A DNA stretch of 64,000 nucleotides from Marinobacter persicus (GCF_002934325.1 NZ_PTIV01000005.1:93498-157497), one strand, 5' to 3'. Shown: positions 35,231-45,449, counted from the first letter of the stretch. The notes: generated from the letters alone by a model not told the origin. Numbers and translations are program-made.

Positions 35231-37414
35231 ATGTCTATTGAACGCGAAGTCCATGAGCCCCGGATAACCGAGGATGAAGACCACATTCTTGCCCACGATG
35301 TCGACGAAGAGCCGGTTGAGGCCAATCGTCGCTTGTTTGATGGGTGGTTGCTGAAGTTTGTCACGCTTCTAACCATTGGTTATTCGACGTTCCACTTGTA
35401 TACGCTGAACATTGCGCCACTGGAAACCTGGTCTTTCCGGATTTTGCACGTAGCCGGCGCCCTGATTCTTGGCTTTACCCTTTACGCCGGTGCCCGTTTT
35501 GCGACGGCCGAAGAAGGTTGGGTTCGCCACCGCTGGACCACCTGGGTCGCCGGTGTGGCGATGCTGCCAGCACTGTATGCGTTGTACCAGAGCTTTGTGT
35601 TCCTGCAGATCATAAATGGCGGCGCCATGCGTATTGCGCCCGAGCTGGAAACCTGGCACTACGGTTGGCCGTTGTTGGCAGCAACCACGCTGGGTATTGT
35701 GGTCTCCTGGTTCCATCAGCGTGATCGTGCCCGCTTCAGCGTGCCTGATCTTGTGTTGATTGTGTGTTCGGCGGCTGTGGCTAGCTATCTGCTGGTGGTT
35801 TTCAACACGCCGATACGTATGTCTACCGGCACCTCATTTGCGCCTGTGGGCATTTCTTTTGCGGCCGTTGCCGGTACGGCCCTGATTCTTGAGATGACCC
35901 GACGCGTTGCTGGTATGGCGCTGGTGGTTATTGGCCTGGTTTTCCTGGCTTACGTATTCGCCGGCCCGTATCTTCCTGGCTTCCTCGGCTATCCCGGGCT
36001 TTCCGTGCAGCGCTTCTTCAGCCAGGTCTACACCGACGCCGGTATTCTTGGGCCGACCACCGCTGTGTCGTCCACCTACATCATTCTGTTCATCATCTTC
36101 GCCGCTTTCCTGCAGGCTTCGAAGGTGGGTGACTATTTCGTAAACTTTGCGTTTGCTGCTGCCGGTCGTTCCCGGGGTGGCCCGGCGAAGGTATCGATTT
36201 TCGCCTCCGGCCTGATGGGTATGATCAACGGGACCAGCGCTGGTAACGTGGTGTCCACCGGCTCCCTGACTATCCCGCTGATGAAGAAGGTGGGCTACAA
36301 GAAAACCTCCGCTGGTGCGGTGGAAGCGGCCGCTTCCACTGGGGGTCAGATCATGCCACCGATCATGGGCGCCGGTGCGTTCATCATGGCGGAAATCACC
36401 GGTATTCCCTATACCGAGATTGCCATTGCCGCCATCATTCCGGCCATTCTGTACTTCGCTTCCGTGTACTTCATGGTGGATCTGGAAGCTGCCAAGACCG
36501 GCATGCGCGGCATGCGCGAGGACGAACTGCCCAAGCTCAAGCGCCTGCTGAAACAGGTGTACCTGTTCATTCCCATCATTATCCTGATTGTGGCGCTGTT
36601 CCAGGGCTACTCGGTGATTCGTGCTGGTACACTGGCCACCGTATCGGCCGCAGTGGTGAGCTGGCTGTCTCCCAACAAGATGGGCATTCGCCAGATTCTG
36701 CACGCTCTGGATATTGCCGCCATGATGTCCATCCAGATCATCGTGGTATGTGCCGCAGCCGGTATCATTGTGGGTGTGATTTCACTCACTGGTGTGGGCG
36801 CGCGTTTCTCAGTTCTGCTGCTGGATGTGGCCCAGGCCAGCCACTTGTTGGCGCTGGTGTTCGCGATGTTCATCTCCATCCTGCTGGGTATGGGCATGCC
36901 GACAACCGCAGCCTATGCGGTGGCCGCCTCTGTAGTGGCGCCGGGTCTGGTTCAGCTGGGTATTGAACCGCTGACCGCGCACTTCTTCGTGTTCTACTTC
37001 GCAGTGGTCTCTGCAATCACTCCGCCGGTGGCCCTGGCCTCCTACGCGGCGGCGGGTATTTCCGGCGCCAACGCCATGTCCACGTCGGTGGCCTCGTTCC
37101 GGATCGGTATCGCGGCGTTCATCGTGCCCTTCATGTTCTTCTACAACGGTGCCCTGTTGATGGAAGGCAACTGGTTCGAGATTGCCCGTGCGCTGGTGAC
37201 CGCTACCTTCGGGGTTTACCTGTTGTCTGGCGGTGTGATGGGCTGGATGTTCAGGGTCCCGGCTGCCTGGCCGGTTCGGCTGCTGCTGATTTTGGCCGCC
37301 CTGTTGATGATCGAAGGCGGGTTGATCACCGATGGCGCCGGTATTGGCGCTGCTGTGGTGGCCTACCTGATCCAGCGTCAGCGTCGGGCCAGGCTGGCTC
37401 CGGCGGAGGCCTGA
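35231..37414 (+). CDS. TRAP transporter fused permease (DctQ-DctM, TAXI type)
   Basis: 727 residues, a multi-spanning inner-membrane protein. A ~45-residue acidic cytoplasmic N terminus is followed by a four-helix DctQ-like part, extra helices, and the large DctM-like domain from about residue 225. The latter has the family blocks GLMGMINGTSAGNVVSTGSL and GGQIMPPIMGAGAFIMAE and, in the second half, LLGMGMPTTAAYA and AITPPVALASYAA. Fused 4TM-12TM permeases are the normal partner of TAXI binding proteins. Transport is driven by a cation gradient, Na+ being likely in a marine organism. Confidence 0.94.
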   Translation: MSIEREVHEPRITEDEDHILAHDVDEEPVEANRRLFDGWLLKFVTLLTIGYSTFHLYTLNIAPLETWSFRILHVAGALILGFTLYAGARFATAEEGWVRHRWTTWVAGVAMLPALYALYQSFVFLQIINGGAMRIAPELETWHYGWPLLAATTLGIVVSWFHQRDRARFSVPDLVLIVCSAAVASYLLVVFNTPIRMSTGTSFAPVGISFAAVAGTALILEMTRRVAGMALVVIGLVFLAYVFAGPYLPGFLGYPGLSVQRFFSQVYTDAGILGPTTAVSSTYIILFIIFAAFLQASKVGDYFVNFAFAAAGRSRGGPAKVSIFASGLMGMINGTSAGNVVSTGSLTIPLMKKVGYKKTSAGAVEAAASTGGQIMPPIMGAGAFIMAEITGIPYTEIAIAAIIPAILYFASVYFMVDLEAAKTGMRGMREDELPKLKRLLKQVYLFIPIIILIVALFQGYSVIRAGTLATVSAAVVSWLSPNKMGIRQILHALDIAAMMSIQIIVVCAAAGIIVGVISLTGVGARFSVLLLDVAQASHLLALVFAMFISILLGMGMPTTAAYAVAASVVAPGLVQLGIEPLTAHFFVFYFAVVSAITPPVALASYAAAGISGANAMSTSVASFRIGIAAFIVPFMFFYNGALLMEGNWFEIARALVTATFGVYLLSGGVMGWMFRVPAAWPVRLLLILAALLMIEGGLITDGAGIGAAVVAYLIQRQRRARLAPAEA

Positions 37415-37490
37415 CCAGCACGCCCCGGCAGGTCGGCTTGTGTCGGTCTGTCGGGAGCGCTAGTCTGGCGCTTTTTCCGGAAATCCTGCC

Positions 37491-39302
37491 ATGCCTTTGA
37501 GATTTGGTGCCTTTGTACTGTTTGTTGCAACCCTGGCGGTGTCCTGGGTTCTGGGCGGTTATGTAGGCTACCGTCAGGTGGAGCAGGAAAGCCTGGAAGA
37601 ATCCTTCCGGTATCGGCAGCTGGTGGCCAACGAGCTGAACCGATACCTTCCCATTCCCGAATTGATGGCCGAGCATCCCGTTATGGAGCAGGCCCTTCTG
37701 AATCCGGACGATCACCAACTGATTCTCGCCGCCAACCGGGAAATGCAGCGGATGGCCACGATTGTTGGCAGCTCGGATGTCTATCTGATGAATGCCCGGG
37801 GGCTGACTATTGCCGCCAACAATTATCAGGACCGCGACAACTTTGTCGGCCGCCGCTTTGATTTTCGCCCCTACTTTTACGAAGCCATGGCAACCGGTGA
37901 TTCGGCGGTCTATTTCGCTCTGGGAACTACATCGGGTGTTCGCGGCCTGTACTTTTCCCACCCCGTCCGGGCGGCCAGTGGTGACCTGGTCGGGGTTGTA
38001 GCGGTTAAAGTGTTGGTGCACGAGCTTGAATCCCAGTGGCATCGGCCGGCGGCCAAGAGGGATGCCGAAATGGTGGTGCTGGACAGGGCGGGTGTCAGTT
38101 TCCTTTCCAGCCGTGAAGGCTGGCTTTACCGTGACTTTTCCGGTGGGCATAACGGTGCCTTACCCCTGGAAACCCGCCAGCGATACCCCGACAGGGAACT
38201 GCGTCCCATGAGGATTGAACAGCAGGCGCGCCCCTGGGGGCTTTCGGAGCAGTCGGAACTCATTCGCCTGATGACTCCGAAAGGATCGGAGGCGTACTTG
38301 AGCACGGAAACACCATTGCCGAGGCTGGACTGGACCCTCCGGGTGATGGTGTCCACGGATCCGGTTCTGGTATCCCGTGTGGGCTTTATGCTGGCCGGCA
38401 CCGCTTTGTTTTTCGGTGTGTTGCTGGCGTGGCTATATGTTCGCGAACGTTCGCGGCGGGAGGCCGAGCTGGCGCTTCGGGGAGAACAGTTGGAGCAGAG
38501 CGTGGCTGCGCGTACCCGTGACCTTGAACACTCCAACCAGCAGCTGCTTGAAGAAATCCGCGAGCGGGAGCGAGCGCAGAGTGAATTGCGTGAAACCCAG
38601 CAGGAGCTGGTCCAGGCCGCCAAGCTGGCCGTGCTGGGCCAGATGTCTGCCGGGCTGAACCATGAAATGAATCAGCCGCTCACGGCCATCCAGACCTACG
38701 CCCGCAACAGCCGCCGTTTCCTTGAGAAAGGCGCCACCGAGATGGTGGATGCCAACCTGGCGGAAATCGTGATGCTGTGCGACAAGCTGGCGGAGCTGAC
38801 CCGCCAGTTCAAGGTATTTGCCCGCAAATCCGAGGGCCCGCCCACACTGGTGGATTTGCGCCAGTCGGTGGATGCGGCCCTTAAGATCATTTCTGCCCAG
38901 AAGAGCAGTGAGGGTGTTGATATTGAATGGCGTCGCCCGAAGGCCCCGGTGTGGTGCCACGGAGACCTGATCCGCATCGAACAGGTGTTGATCAACCTGT
39001 TGGCCAACGCGGTTCAGGCGGTTGAAGGCCAGGCAGAGCCCGCGATTACGATTGATATTGAGCCCCTGGATGGTTTCTGGCGCTGTTCGGTACGCGATAA
39101 TGGGCCAGGGTTGCCCGCCAACACCGAACAGCTGTTCGAGCCCTTCTTCACCACCAAATCGGTGAAGCAGGGGTTGGGCCTGGGATTGTCCATCTCCCGG
39201 CAGATCGTCGATGCCCTGGGTGGCAGTCTCACCGGCCATAACCGTTCCGACGGATCGGGAGCGGAATTCGTACTTACCTTGCCCAAGCGGGAGACAGAGT
39301 AA
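37491..39302 (+). CDS. dctB: DctB-like sensor histidine kinase
   Basis: 603 residues. One N-terminal membrane helix, a periplasmic double-Cache-type sensor (about 30-280; DVYLMNARGLTIAANNYQDR is a typical dCACHE strand-loop), a second helix near 290-310, a coiled coil, and then the kinase core. The phosphoacceptor is in SAGLNHEMNQPLTAIQTYA, the N box in EQVLINLLANAVQAV, and the G boxes in SVRDNGPGLP and GLGLGLSISRQIV. DctB kinases sense C4-dicarboxylates and similar acids. The start of the regulator overlaps this stop, so the two are translated together. The true ligand is likely that of the TAXI transporter upstream. Confidence 0.9.
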   Translation: MPLRFGAFVLFVATLAVSWVLGGYVGYRQVEQESLEESFRYRQLVANELNRYLPIPELMAEHPVMEQALLNPDDHQLILAANREMQRMATIVGSSDVYLMNARGLTIAANNYQDRDNFVGRRFDFRPYFYEAMATGDSAVYFALGTTSGVRGLYFSHPVRAASGDLVGVVAVKVLVHELESQWHRPAAKRDAEMVVLDRAGVSFLSSREGWLYRDFSGGHNGALPLETRQRYPDRELRPMRIEQQARPWGLSEQSELIRLMTPKGSEAYLSTETPLPRLDWTLRVMVSTDPVLVSRVGFMLAGTALFFGVLLAWLYVRERSRREAELALRGEQLEQSVAARTRDLEHSNQQLLEEIRERERAQSELRETQQELVQAAKLAVLGQMSAGLNHEMNQPLTAIQTYARNSRRFLEKGATEMVDANLAEIVMLCDKLAELTRQFKVFARKSEGPPTLVDLRQSVDAALKIISAQKSSEGVDIEWRRPKAPVWCHGDLIRIEQVLINLLANAVQAVEGQAEPAITIDIEPLDGFWRCSVRDNGPGLPANTEQLFEPFFTTKSVKQGLGLGLSISRQIVDALGGSLTGHNRSDGSGAEFVLTLPKRETE

Positions 39303-40654
39303 TGACACAAGCGTCCGTCATTTTTGTGGATGATGATCCCCATATTCTCCAGGCGCTGGCCCAGAGTCTGACGTTGGAGGATCTGCCGGTCGCCTGTTTT
39401 GAAGACGCGCCTTCGGCGCTCAGGACCATTACGCCCGAATACTCCGGGGTGATCCTGTGCGATTACAACATGCCGGAAATGGATGGGCTGGAGATGCTGG
39501 AGAAGGTGCGGGCTGTGGATGACAGCATCCCGGTGATCCTCCTGACCGGCCAGGGCGACATCAGCACCGCCGTATCGGCCATGCAGAAAGGCGCGTACGA
39601 CTTTATCGAAAAGCCGTTTGATCATGACGAGTTGATTGAACTTCTGCGCCACGCCCTGGAAAAACGCCACCTGGCGCTGGAGAACCGGCGCCTGAAAGCG
39701 CAGTTGCGGCAAATGGCCCGGCCGGGCCCGCGTATTTTTGGCGAATCCCGTCCCATGCAGCAGATGATGGCAACCGTGCAGTCGGTGCTGGACATATCCG
39801 CCAATATCCTGCTGCACGGTGAGACCGGCTCCGGTAAGGATGCGTTGGCCCGTTATATCCACGAGAGCAGCCCCCGCAGTGCCCATAACTTTGTCGCGAT
39901 TAACTGCGGTGCGGTGCCTGAAAACCTGATTGAGAGTGAGCTTTTCGGCCATGAACCAGGGGCCTTCACCGGTGCCGAGAAGCGCCGGATTGGCAAGATC
40001 GAGCATGCCCATAAGGGCACTCTGTTCCTGGACGAAGTTGAGAGCATGCCGCTGTCGCTGCAGATCAAGCTGCTGCGGGTGCTCGAAGAACAGAAAGTGG
40101 AGCGGCTGGGCAGCAACCAGGTGCAGGAAGTGGACGTGCGCATCATTGCCGCCACCAAGGCGGACCTGAAAAAGCTCAGCGATGAAGGCGAGTTCCGGGC
40201 CGACCTGTACTACCGCTTGAACGTGGTAAAAGTGAACATACCGCCCCTGCGTGAGCGCAAGGAGGATATCCCGCTGTTGTTTCACCACTTCGTGCTGGTG
40301 GCTGCCGCCCGTTATGACAGGGAAAGCGTGCCGCTGGATGCGGGGCAGGCCAGTCGTCTGATGGAGCGGCCCTGGCCGGGCAACGTGCGGGAGCTGCGCA
40401 ACCTGGCCGAACGCTACGTGCTGCTGGGGCCAGCTGCCCTGAGGGAAGGTGAGTCTGCCGATGGCGCCAGCATCACCAGCCGACAGACGCTATCGGAGAT
40501 GATGGACAGCTTTGAGCGCTCGGCCATCATCAGCGCCCTCAATGCTTGCCAGGGCAGTATCAAGGACACCATGGTGCAGTTGGGTATTGCCCGCAAGACC
40601 CTGTATGACAAGATGAAAAAGCACGGGCTGGATAAGGCTCAGTTCAAGGACTGA
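39302..40654 (+). CDS. dctD: DctD-like sigma-54-dependent response regulator
   Basis: 450 residues. The receiver domain (acidic pocket FVDDDPH, phosphorylated Asp54 in ILCDYNMPEMDG) is followed by an AAA+ domain with Walker A LHGETGSGKDALA, the sigma-54-contacting EPGAFTGAEKRR and Walker B GTLFLDEVESMP, then a Fis-type HTH at the C terminus (GSIKDTMVQLGIARKTLYDKM). It should activate sigma-54 RNA polymerase when phosphorylated by the partner kinase. The obvious target is the -24/-12 site in front of the TAXI binding protein. Confidence 0.94.
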   Translation: MTQASVIFVDDDPHILQALAQSLTLEDLPVACFEDAPSALRTITPEYSGVILCDYNMPEMDGLEMLEKVRAVDDSIPVILLTGQGDISTAVSAMQKGAYDFIEKPFDHDELIELLRHALEKRHLALENRRLKAQLRQMARPGPRIFGESRPMQQMMATVQSVLDISANILLHGETGSGKDALARYIHESSPRSAHNFVAINCGAVPENLIESELFGHEPGAFTGAEKRRIGKIEHAHKGTLFLDEVESMPLSLQIKLLRVLEEQKVERLGSNQVQEVDVRIIAATKADLKKLSDEGEFRADLYYRLNVVKVNIPPLRERKEDIPLLFHHFVLVAAARYDRESVPLDAGQASRLMERPWPGNVRELRNLAERYVLLGPAALREGESADGASITSRQTLSEMMDSFERSAIISALNACQGSIKDTMVQLGIARKTLYDKMKKHGLDKAQFKD

Positions 40655-40673
40655 GCCTGTCCACGATTTCCCG

Positions 40674-42059
40674 TTAGAGATTGGCCTCCGCGTACTCCGC
40701 CAGGATAGACCGGGGAACGCCCTGCAGATGAATGTGCCCACCGTGCTGGAAGCCCTTGAAGCGTTCGGTCATGTAGGTCAGCCCTGAACTCAGCGGGCCG
40801 AGGTAGGGGGTGTCGATCTGTGCCAGGTTGCCCAGGCAGATGACTTTTGAGCCGGTGCCGGCCCGGGTGATGATGGTTTTGACCTGGTGCGGGGTCAGGT
40901 TCTGGCATTCGTCGATGATCAGCAACGTGTGCTGGAAGCTGCGCCCGCGCAGGTAGTTCATGGACTTGAAGTGCAGCGGTACCTTGCTGAGGATGTAATC
41001 CACGCTGGCGGTCATGTTCTCGTCGTCCTCGTGCAGGGCCTCAAGGTTGTCGACAATGGCGCCCAGCCAGGGCTCCATCTTTTCCGCCTCGGTACCCGGC
41101 AGGAAGCCGATGTCTTCGTCCAGCCCCTGGGTGGAGCGAGTGGCGATGATGCGCTTGTAAGCCTTGCTGGCCACGGTCATTTCAATGCAGGCGGCGAGCG
41201 CCAGGATGGTCTTGCCGGAGCCGGCGGAGCCGGTGAGGTTGATCAGGTGAATGTCTGGGTCCATCAGCAGGTGCAGGGCCATGGCCTGGTAGATATCCCG
41301 CGGCATCAGGCCCCAGACTTCCGCGTTCAGCAGGTCGTGCTGGTGCAGATCCTTGATCACCAGTTGGTCCGGTGACACATCGGCCACTTGGCCGATGAAG
41401 CCCTGCTCATCCAGGACAAACTCGTTCACGTTCATCTTGGCCAGCTCACCTTCGCGCTTGAGCAGGTGCTCGGTGATGCCTTCGCGCTGGACGGTTTCCA
41501 CTTTCTCGATGCCGTCCCAGAACGAGCCGGGAAATTCCTTGTAGCCCTTGGGCAGCAGATCAATGTCGTCCAGCAGCTGGTCGTTGGTGTAATCCTGGGC
41601 TTCCACGCCAAAACCACGGGCCTTCAGGCGCATGTTGATGTCCTTGCTCACCAGGATGATGTCCCGCGACTTGTGCTTGTTCTGCAGTGAGGCCAGGGTG
41701 TTGATGATCTTGTTGTCGTTCAGGTGCTCGGGCAGGGCATGGTGCACGCTGTGATCGGTGTTCATGATGATCGAGAGCTTGCCCAGCGGTTCGGCCTTCT
41801 TGCCCCGCAGGATCGGCACGCCTTTCTCGATTTCCCCCGGCGTGGCATCGCCCAGCAGGCGGTCAATGGTGCGAATGGCCTGGCGACAGTCGGCAGCCAC
41901 GGCCTGCTTGCCGGATTTCAGGTTGTCGAGCTCTTCCAGGACCGTCATCGGAATGATGACTTCGTGTTCTTCGAAATTCAGGAGGGCGTTGGGATCGTGG
42001 ATCAGGACGTTGGTGTCGAGGACATACATCTTACGGCGAGCTTGCGGTGCTCTTGGCAT
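40674..42059 (-). CDS. PIN-PhoH family protein (PhoH2-like ATPase/ribonuclease)
   Basis: 461 residues. An N-terminal PIN domain (YVLDTNVLIHDPNAL with the metal-binding Asp; ILVSKDINMRLKA) is joined to a PhoH ATPase/helicase domain with Walker A NLTGSAGSGKTILALAA and Walker B HTLLIIDECQNLTPHQVK. PIN-PhoH fusions are RNA helicase/RNases in the few cases tested. It is convergent with dctD and upstream of nothing obvious. ATG 42059 gives an eleven-residue basic tail before MYVLDTN; the ATG at 42029 is an alternative start. Confidence 0.92.
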   Translation of the reverse strand: MPRAPQARRKMYVLDTNVLIHDPNALLNFEEHEVIIPMTVLEELDNLKSGKQAVAADCRQAIRTIDRLLGDATPGEIEKGVPILRGKKAEPLGKLSIIMNTDHSVHHALPEHLNDNKIINTLASLQNKHKSRDIILVSKDINMRLKARGFGVEAQDYTNDQLLDDIDLLPKGYKEFPGSFWDGIEKVETVQREGITEHLLKREGELAKMNVNEFVLDEQGFIGQVADVSPDQLVIKDLHQHDLLNAEVWGLMPRDIYQAMALHLLMDPDIHLINLTGSAGSGKTILALAACIEMTVASKAYKRIIATRSTQGLDEDIGFLPGTEAEKMEPWLGAIVDNLEALHEDDENMTASVDYILSKVPLHFKSMNYLRGRSFQHTLLIIDECQNLTPHQVKTIITRAGTGSKVICLGNLAQIDTPYLGPLSSGLTYMTERFKGFQHGGHIHLQGVPRSILAEYAEANL

Positions 42060-42145
42060 TGGCGGCGCTACCTCTTTCCCTGTCTGTTGAATAAAAGCTT
42101 AGCCATTCCCTGGCTGATCGTCATCCTTGACATCAGCATAGGGGG

Positions 42146-42397
42146 TTATTTTTCCGGGAGTGTGACATTCAGCTCAAGCACGGAGCAGTGGTCGTTGCGG
42201 TCGACGTCCACCTGAACCATGTCGTCGCTAATCTGCACGTATTTGCGGATCACTTCCACCAGTTCCTGTTGTAGCTGGGGCAGGTAGTCCGGCTGTGCCC
42301 GCTGGCCCCGTTCGTGGGCCACGATGATCTGCAGGCGTTCCTTGGCCACACTGGCGGATTTGGGCTTCTTGCCTTTGAAATAGTTCAGAAAACTCAT
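42146..42397 (-). CDS. minE: Cell-division topological specificity factor MinE
   Basis: 83 residues, the usual size. The N-terminal amphipathic membrane-binding segment [19 protein letters not shown] is followed by the anti-MinCD region [13 protein letters not shown] and the C-terminal topological domain. MinE stimulates MinD ATPase and drives pole-to-pole oscillation. It begins two bases after minD ends, in the usual minC-minD-minE order. Confidence 0.97.
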   Translation of the reverse strand: MSFLNYFKGKKPKSASVAKERLQIIVAHERGQRAQPDYLPQLQQELVEVIRKYVQISDDMVQVDVDRNDHCSVLELNVTLPEK

Positions 42398-42399
42398 GC

Positions 42400-43212
42400 C
42401 TAGGCCCCTTTGAACATGCGGCTGAAGAAGCCTTTTCTCTGGGCGGTGAGGAAACGATGCTCGCGCTCTTCACCCAGCAGGCGGGCTACTGCATCCTCGT
42501 AGGCCTGACCGGCGTCGCTGTCTTCCTCCAGGATCACGGGCAGGCCCTGGTTGGAGGCGTTCAGTACCACCTGGCTTTCCGGAATCACTCCCAGCAGCGG
42601 AATCGCCAGGATTTCCTCCACGTCCTGTACTGAGAGCATTTCACCCTTGTCCACACGCTCGGGATTGTAACGGGTCAGCAGCAGGTGTTCCTTGGCCGGC
42701 TCCAGGCCATTTTCCGCGCGCTTGGACTTGCTTTGCAGGATGCCCAGGATACGATCGGAATCGCGCACCGAGGACACTTCCGGGTTGGTCACCACGATGG
42801 CTTCATCGGCGTGGTACAGGGCCATCAGGGCGCCATGTTCGATGCCGGCGGGAGAGTCGCAGACGATGTAGTCGAAGGTTCCGGACAGCTCGTTGATGAC
42901 CTTCTCAACGCCTTCTTTGGTGAGGGCTTCTTTTTCCCGGGTTTGCGAGGCCGGCAGGATGTACAGGCCGTCCACCCGCTTGTCTTTGATCAGCGCCTGG
43001 TTGAGAGTGGCCTCGCCCTGGATCACGTTAACGAAGTCATACACCACACGGCGTTCGCAGTTCATGATCAGGTCCAGGTTGCGAAGGCCCACGTCGAAGT
43101 CGATCACGACGGTTTTCTGGCCGTGCTTGGCCAGGCCGGTGCTGATCGAGGCGCTGGTGGTGGTCTTGCCCACGCCGCCTTTTCCCGAAGTTACGACAAT
43201 GATTCTAGCCAA
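42400..43212 (-). CDS. minD: Septum site-determining ATPase MinD
   Basis: 270 residues. The deviant Walker A motif [17 protein letters not shown], the switch [18 protein letters not shown] and [15 protein letters not shown] are all present, and a C-terminal amphipathic membrane-targeting helix ([11 protein letters not shown]) ends the protein. MinD recruits MinC to the membrane and is displaced by MinE, which keeps division at mid-cell. It lies 61 bases after minC. Confidence 0.97.
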   Translation of the reverse strand: MARIIVVTSGKGGVGKTTTSASISTGLAKHGQKTVVIDFDVGLRNLDLIMNCERRVVYDFVNVIQGEATLNQALIKDKRVDGLYILPASQTREKEALTKEGVEKVINELSGTFDYIVCDSPAGIEHGALMALYHADEAIVVTNPEVSSVRDSDRILGILQSKSKRAENGLEPAKEHLLLTRYNPERVDKGEMLSVQDVEEILAIPLLGVIPESQVVLNASNQGLPVILEEDSDAGQAYEDAVARLLGEEREHRFLTAQRKGFFSRMFKGA

Positions 43213-43273
43213 GGTTAAATTCCTGTTTCGCGGTGGATTTTGTGTATCTTCACATGTTGTGGGCGGTACAACA

Positions 43274-44020
43274 TCAGGCCTTGTCCAGTGGCTTTACCAC
43301 CAGCAGGTCGTCCTTGAGCTGGATGTGCACGGCGCCTTTCCAGCCGTTGTCCTGAAGATCCTCGGAGATTTTATAGTGTCCGGCGATGGACACAAGCTCT
43401 GCTTCCAGGGATTGGCAAAAAATCCGGGCGCCCTCGGTGCCGTGGATACCGGCCAGGGCCCGGCCACGCAGCGGGCCGTAAATGTGGATGTCGCCTGCGG
43501 CCAGCACTTCCGCACCGGCCTGCACCGGCGCCAGGATCACCAAATCGCCCTCGGGCGCGGTGATTTGCTGCCCGGAACGCACCGGCTGGGTGATGACTTT
43601 TGCCGGTGCCGGTTGCGCCAGGGTTGGCGATGGCTCCGGGGCGGCCTCCGGCTGTTGGGCCGGAGCTTCCGATTTGGTTTCGCGCAGGCTGCCACCGGGC
43701 AATACCGGTAACTCGGCGCTACGGGCCAGCCGGCGCTGGTCATCGGTGGCGGCGCGTACGCCAATCACATGGATGTTGTAACGGCGACAGGTGCCAATGA
43801 TCTTGAAGAAATCCAGCTCCCGGTCGGGCCCTTCGTACTTATCCAGACTGATCACCAGGGGGATATCCTTGAAAAAGCCCGGCGCCTGACTGATTTTCTC
43901 ACGCAGGTTGGCTTCGAATTCGGTGTCGTCGAAATAATAAAGCTCAAGGGCGGTCAGTGAGACGCTTGCGCTTTTCAGCTGGAAGCTCTGGCTGACGCCA
44001 GTGGTGGCGGTGTCGCTCAT
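43274..44020 (-). CDS. minC: Septum formation inhibitor MinC
   Basis: 248 residues. The N-terminal FtsZ-inhibiting domain (FQLKSASVSLTALELYYFD) is joined by a Pro/Ala/Glu-rich linker (about residues 115-145, longer than in E. coli) to the C-terminal beta-helix dimer domain (VRSGQQITAPEGDLVILAPV, AGGDIHIYGPLRGRA-type motif). It blocks Z-ring formation away from mid-cell. The 353-base gap upstream, toward the divergent dinB, contains hairpin element 3 and no gene. Confidence 0.95.
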   Translation of the reverse strand: MSDTATTGVSQSFQLKSASVSLTALELYYFDDTEFEANLREKISQAPGFFKDIPLVISLDKYEGPDRELDFFKIIGTCRRYNIHVIGVRAATDDQRRLARSAELPVLPGGSLRETKSEAPAQQPEAAPEPSPTLAQPAPAKVITQPVRSGQQITAPEGDLVILAPVQAGAEVLAAGDIHIYGPLRGRALAGIHGTEGARIFCQSLEAELVSIAGHYKISEDLQDNGWKGAVHIQLKDDLLVVKPLDKA

Positions 44021-44158
44021 GTGGTGCTCTTTCCCTGGATCAGGAATCTGTTGAAGGCCCGTGAGCCTTTAATCGGCGGGTCGGGCGTTGGAACTCCTGA
44101 CATTTTCGGCATGTTGGCTTAAGATACAAGGCTGTATAAATGTACACTAGTCGGAACC

Positions 44159-44357
44159 GGTTAGTAAGCGGGCAGGCCTTTCCAAAACACGCTGTAAATA
44201 CATCCCTGTAGCGCTCGAGCTCCGCCCTTCAGCGCTCAATGCTCCTGCGTCGCGCTGAAGGTCCGGGGCAGGCCGTCCCTGGCCAGCCCGTGAAGAGCTG
44301 CTCGCTCTTCACCCATGGCTCCGCACGGTTTTGGAAAGGCCTGCCCGCTTACTAACC
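44159..44357. repeat. Long perfect hairpin element 3
   Basis: 30-base exact arms at 44159-44188 and 44328-44357 begin GGTTAGTAAGCGGGCAGG and end CCTTTCCAAAAC at the loop. The 139-base loop contains several small palindromes: TACATCCCTGTA, GGCCGTCCCTGGCC, CCTTCAGCGC paired with GCGCTGAAGG, and GTGAAGAG paired with CTCTTCAC. CATGGCTCCGCAC just before the right arm closely matches CATGGCTCCACAA in element 1. It fills most of the gene-free gap between divergent minC and dinB and stops 16 bases before the dinB start codon. Confidence 0.85.
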
Positions 44358-44373
44358 TACGAGTAATCCCCGT

Positions 44374-45438
44374 ATGCACCAGCGAAAAATCATCCACGTG
44401 GACTGCGACTGCTTCTACGCTGCGGTCGAAATGCGGGACGACCCGAGCCTCCGGGACGTGCCGCTGGCGGTGGGTGGTGCCGAAGGCCGGGGCGTGGTGA
44501 CTACCTGTAACTACCGCGCCCGGGCCTTTGGGGTGCGTTCGGCCATGCCCGGTAGCGAGGCCCGGCGCCTGTGCCCGGGGCTGGTGACCGTGCCCGCCGA
44601 CTTTTCCCGATACCGGGTGGCGTCGCAGCAGGTGATGGCCATATTGCGTGAGATGACCGACTTGGTGGAGCCGCTGTCGCTGGATGAAGCTTTCCTGGAT
44701 GTCTCCGATGTTACCGACCACAAGGGCAGCGCCACACTGATGGCCCGTTACCTGCGGGAACGGGTGCAGCGGGAGGTGGGCATCACCATTTCCGCCGGCG
44801 TGGCGCCCAACAAATTCCTCGCCAAAATCGCCAGTGACTGGCAAAAGCCGGACGGCCTGTTTGTGATTACCCCTGAAGAAGTGCCCGCCTTCGTGCAAAC
44901 GCTGGCGGTGGAAAAACTGTTCGGGGTGGGGCGGGTCACCGCTGGCAAGCTTCATGACCTCGGCGTGCAGACCTGCGGTGACATGCAGGCGCTGGGAGCG
45001 GAGGTGCTGATCGACAAATTCGGCAAGCAGGGCTACCGGCTTTATGAAATGGCCCACGGCCGGGATGAGCGCCCGGTGGTGGTCACCCGCATTGCCAAGT
45101 CGGTGAGTGTGGAGCGCACGTTTTCCCGGGATCTGCCGGACAAGACCGCCTGTCAGGGGGTATTGCCGGATCTGCTGGACGACCTGAACCGGCGCTTGTC
45201 CCGCAAGACGCAGAAAAAGCCCATTCACAAGCTGTTCGTGAAAGTTCGTTACAGTGATTTTTCCACCCATACCCTGGAGCGGGTGCGTGAGAGCGTGATT
45301 GAGCCGGTGGTGGCCGATTTCCAGCCGTTGCTGGATGAACTCATCACAAAGGAAGACCGTCCTGTCCGGTTGCTGGGGCTGGGGGTGCGTTTTCGGAATG
45401 ACGAGGCCCCGGTCACCCAGTTGCGCCTGTTTGAGTGA
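44374..45438 (+). CDS. dinB: DNA polymerase IV (Y family)
   Basis: 354 residues. The Y-family motifs are [18 protein letters not shown] (metal Asp), [18 protein letters not shown] and [14 protein letters not shown] (catalytic Asp-Glu), followed by [18 protein letters not shown] and the little-finger domain. Pol IV bypasses lesions such as N2-dG adducts at the price of errors. It ends QLRLFE, close to a beta-clamp-binding QLxLF peptide. No LexA box was noticed upstream; hairpin element 3 lies directly before it. Confidence 0.95.
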   Translation: MHQRKIIHVDCDCFYAAVEMRDDPSLRDVPLAVGGAEGRGVVTTCNYRARAFGVRSAMPGSEARRLCPGLVTVPADFSRYRVASQQVMAILREMTDLVEPLSLDEAFLDVSDVTDHKGSATLMARYLRERVQREVGITISAGVAPNKFLAKIASDWQKPDGLFVITPEEVPAFVQTLAVEKLFGVGRVTAGKLHDLGVQTCGDMQALGAEVLIDKFGKQGYRLYEMAHGRDERPVVVTRIAKSVSVERTFSRDLPDKTACQGVLPDLLDDLNRRLSRKTQKKPIHKLFVKVRYSDFSTHTLERVRESVIEPVVADFQPLLDELITKEDRPVRLLGLGVRFRNDEAPVTQLRLFE

Positions 45439-45449
45439 AGGAGGTTCGC

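Noticed and set aside
37491..40654. Assigning C4-dicarboxylate as the certain signal of the DctB/DctD-like pair
   Set aside because: The neighbouring transporter is of the TAXI type, whose substrates vary, so only an organic-acid signal can be suggested.
44236..45270. 344-codon minus-strand frame opposite dinB
   Set aside because: It is a shadow of dinB and would also run through hairpin element 3.
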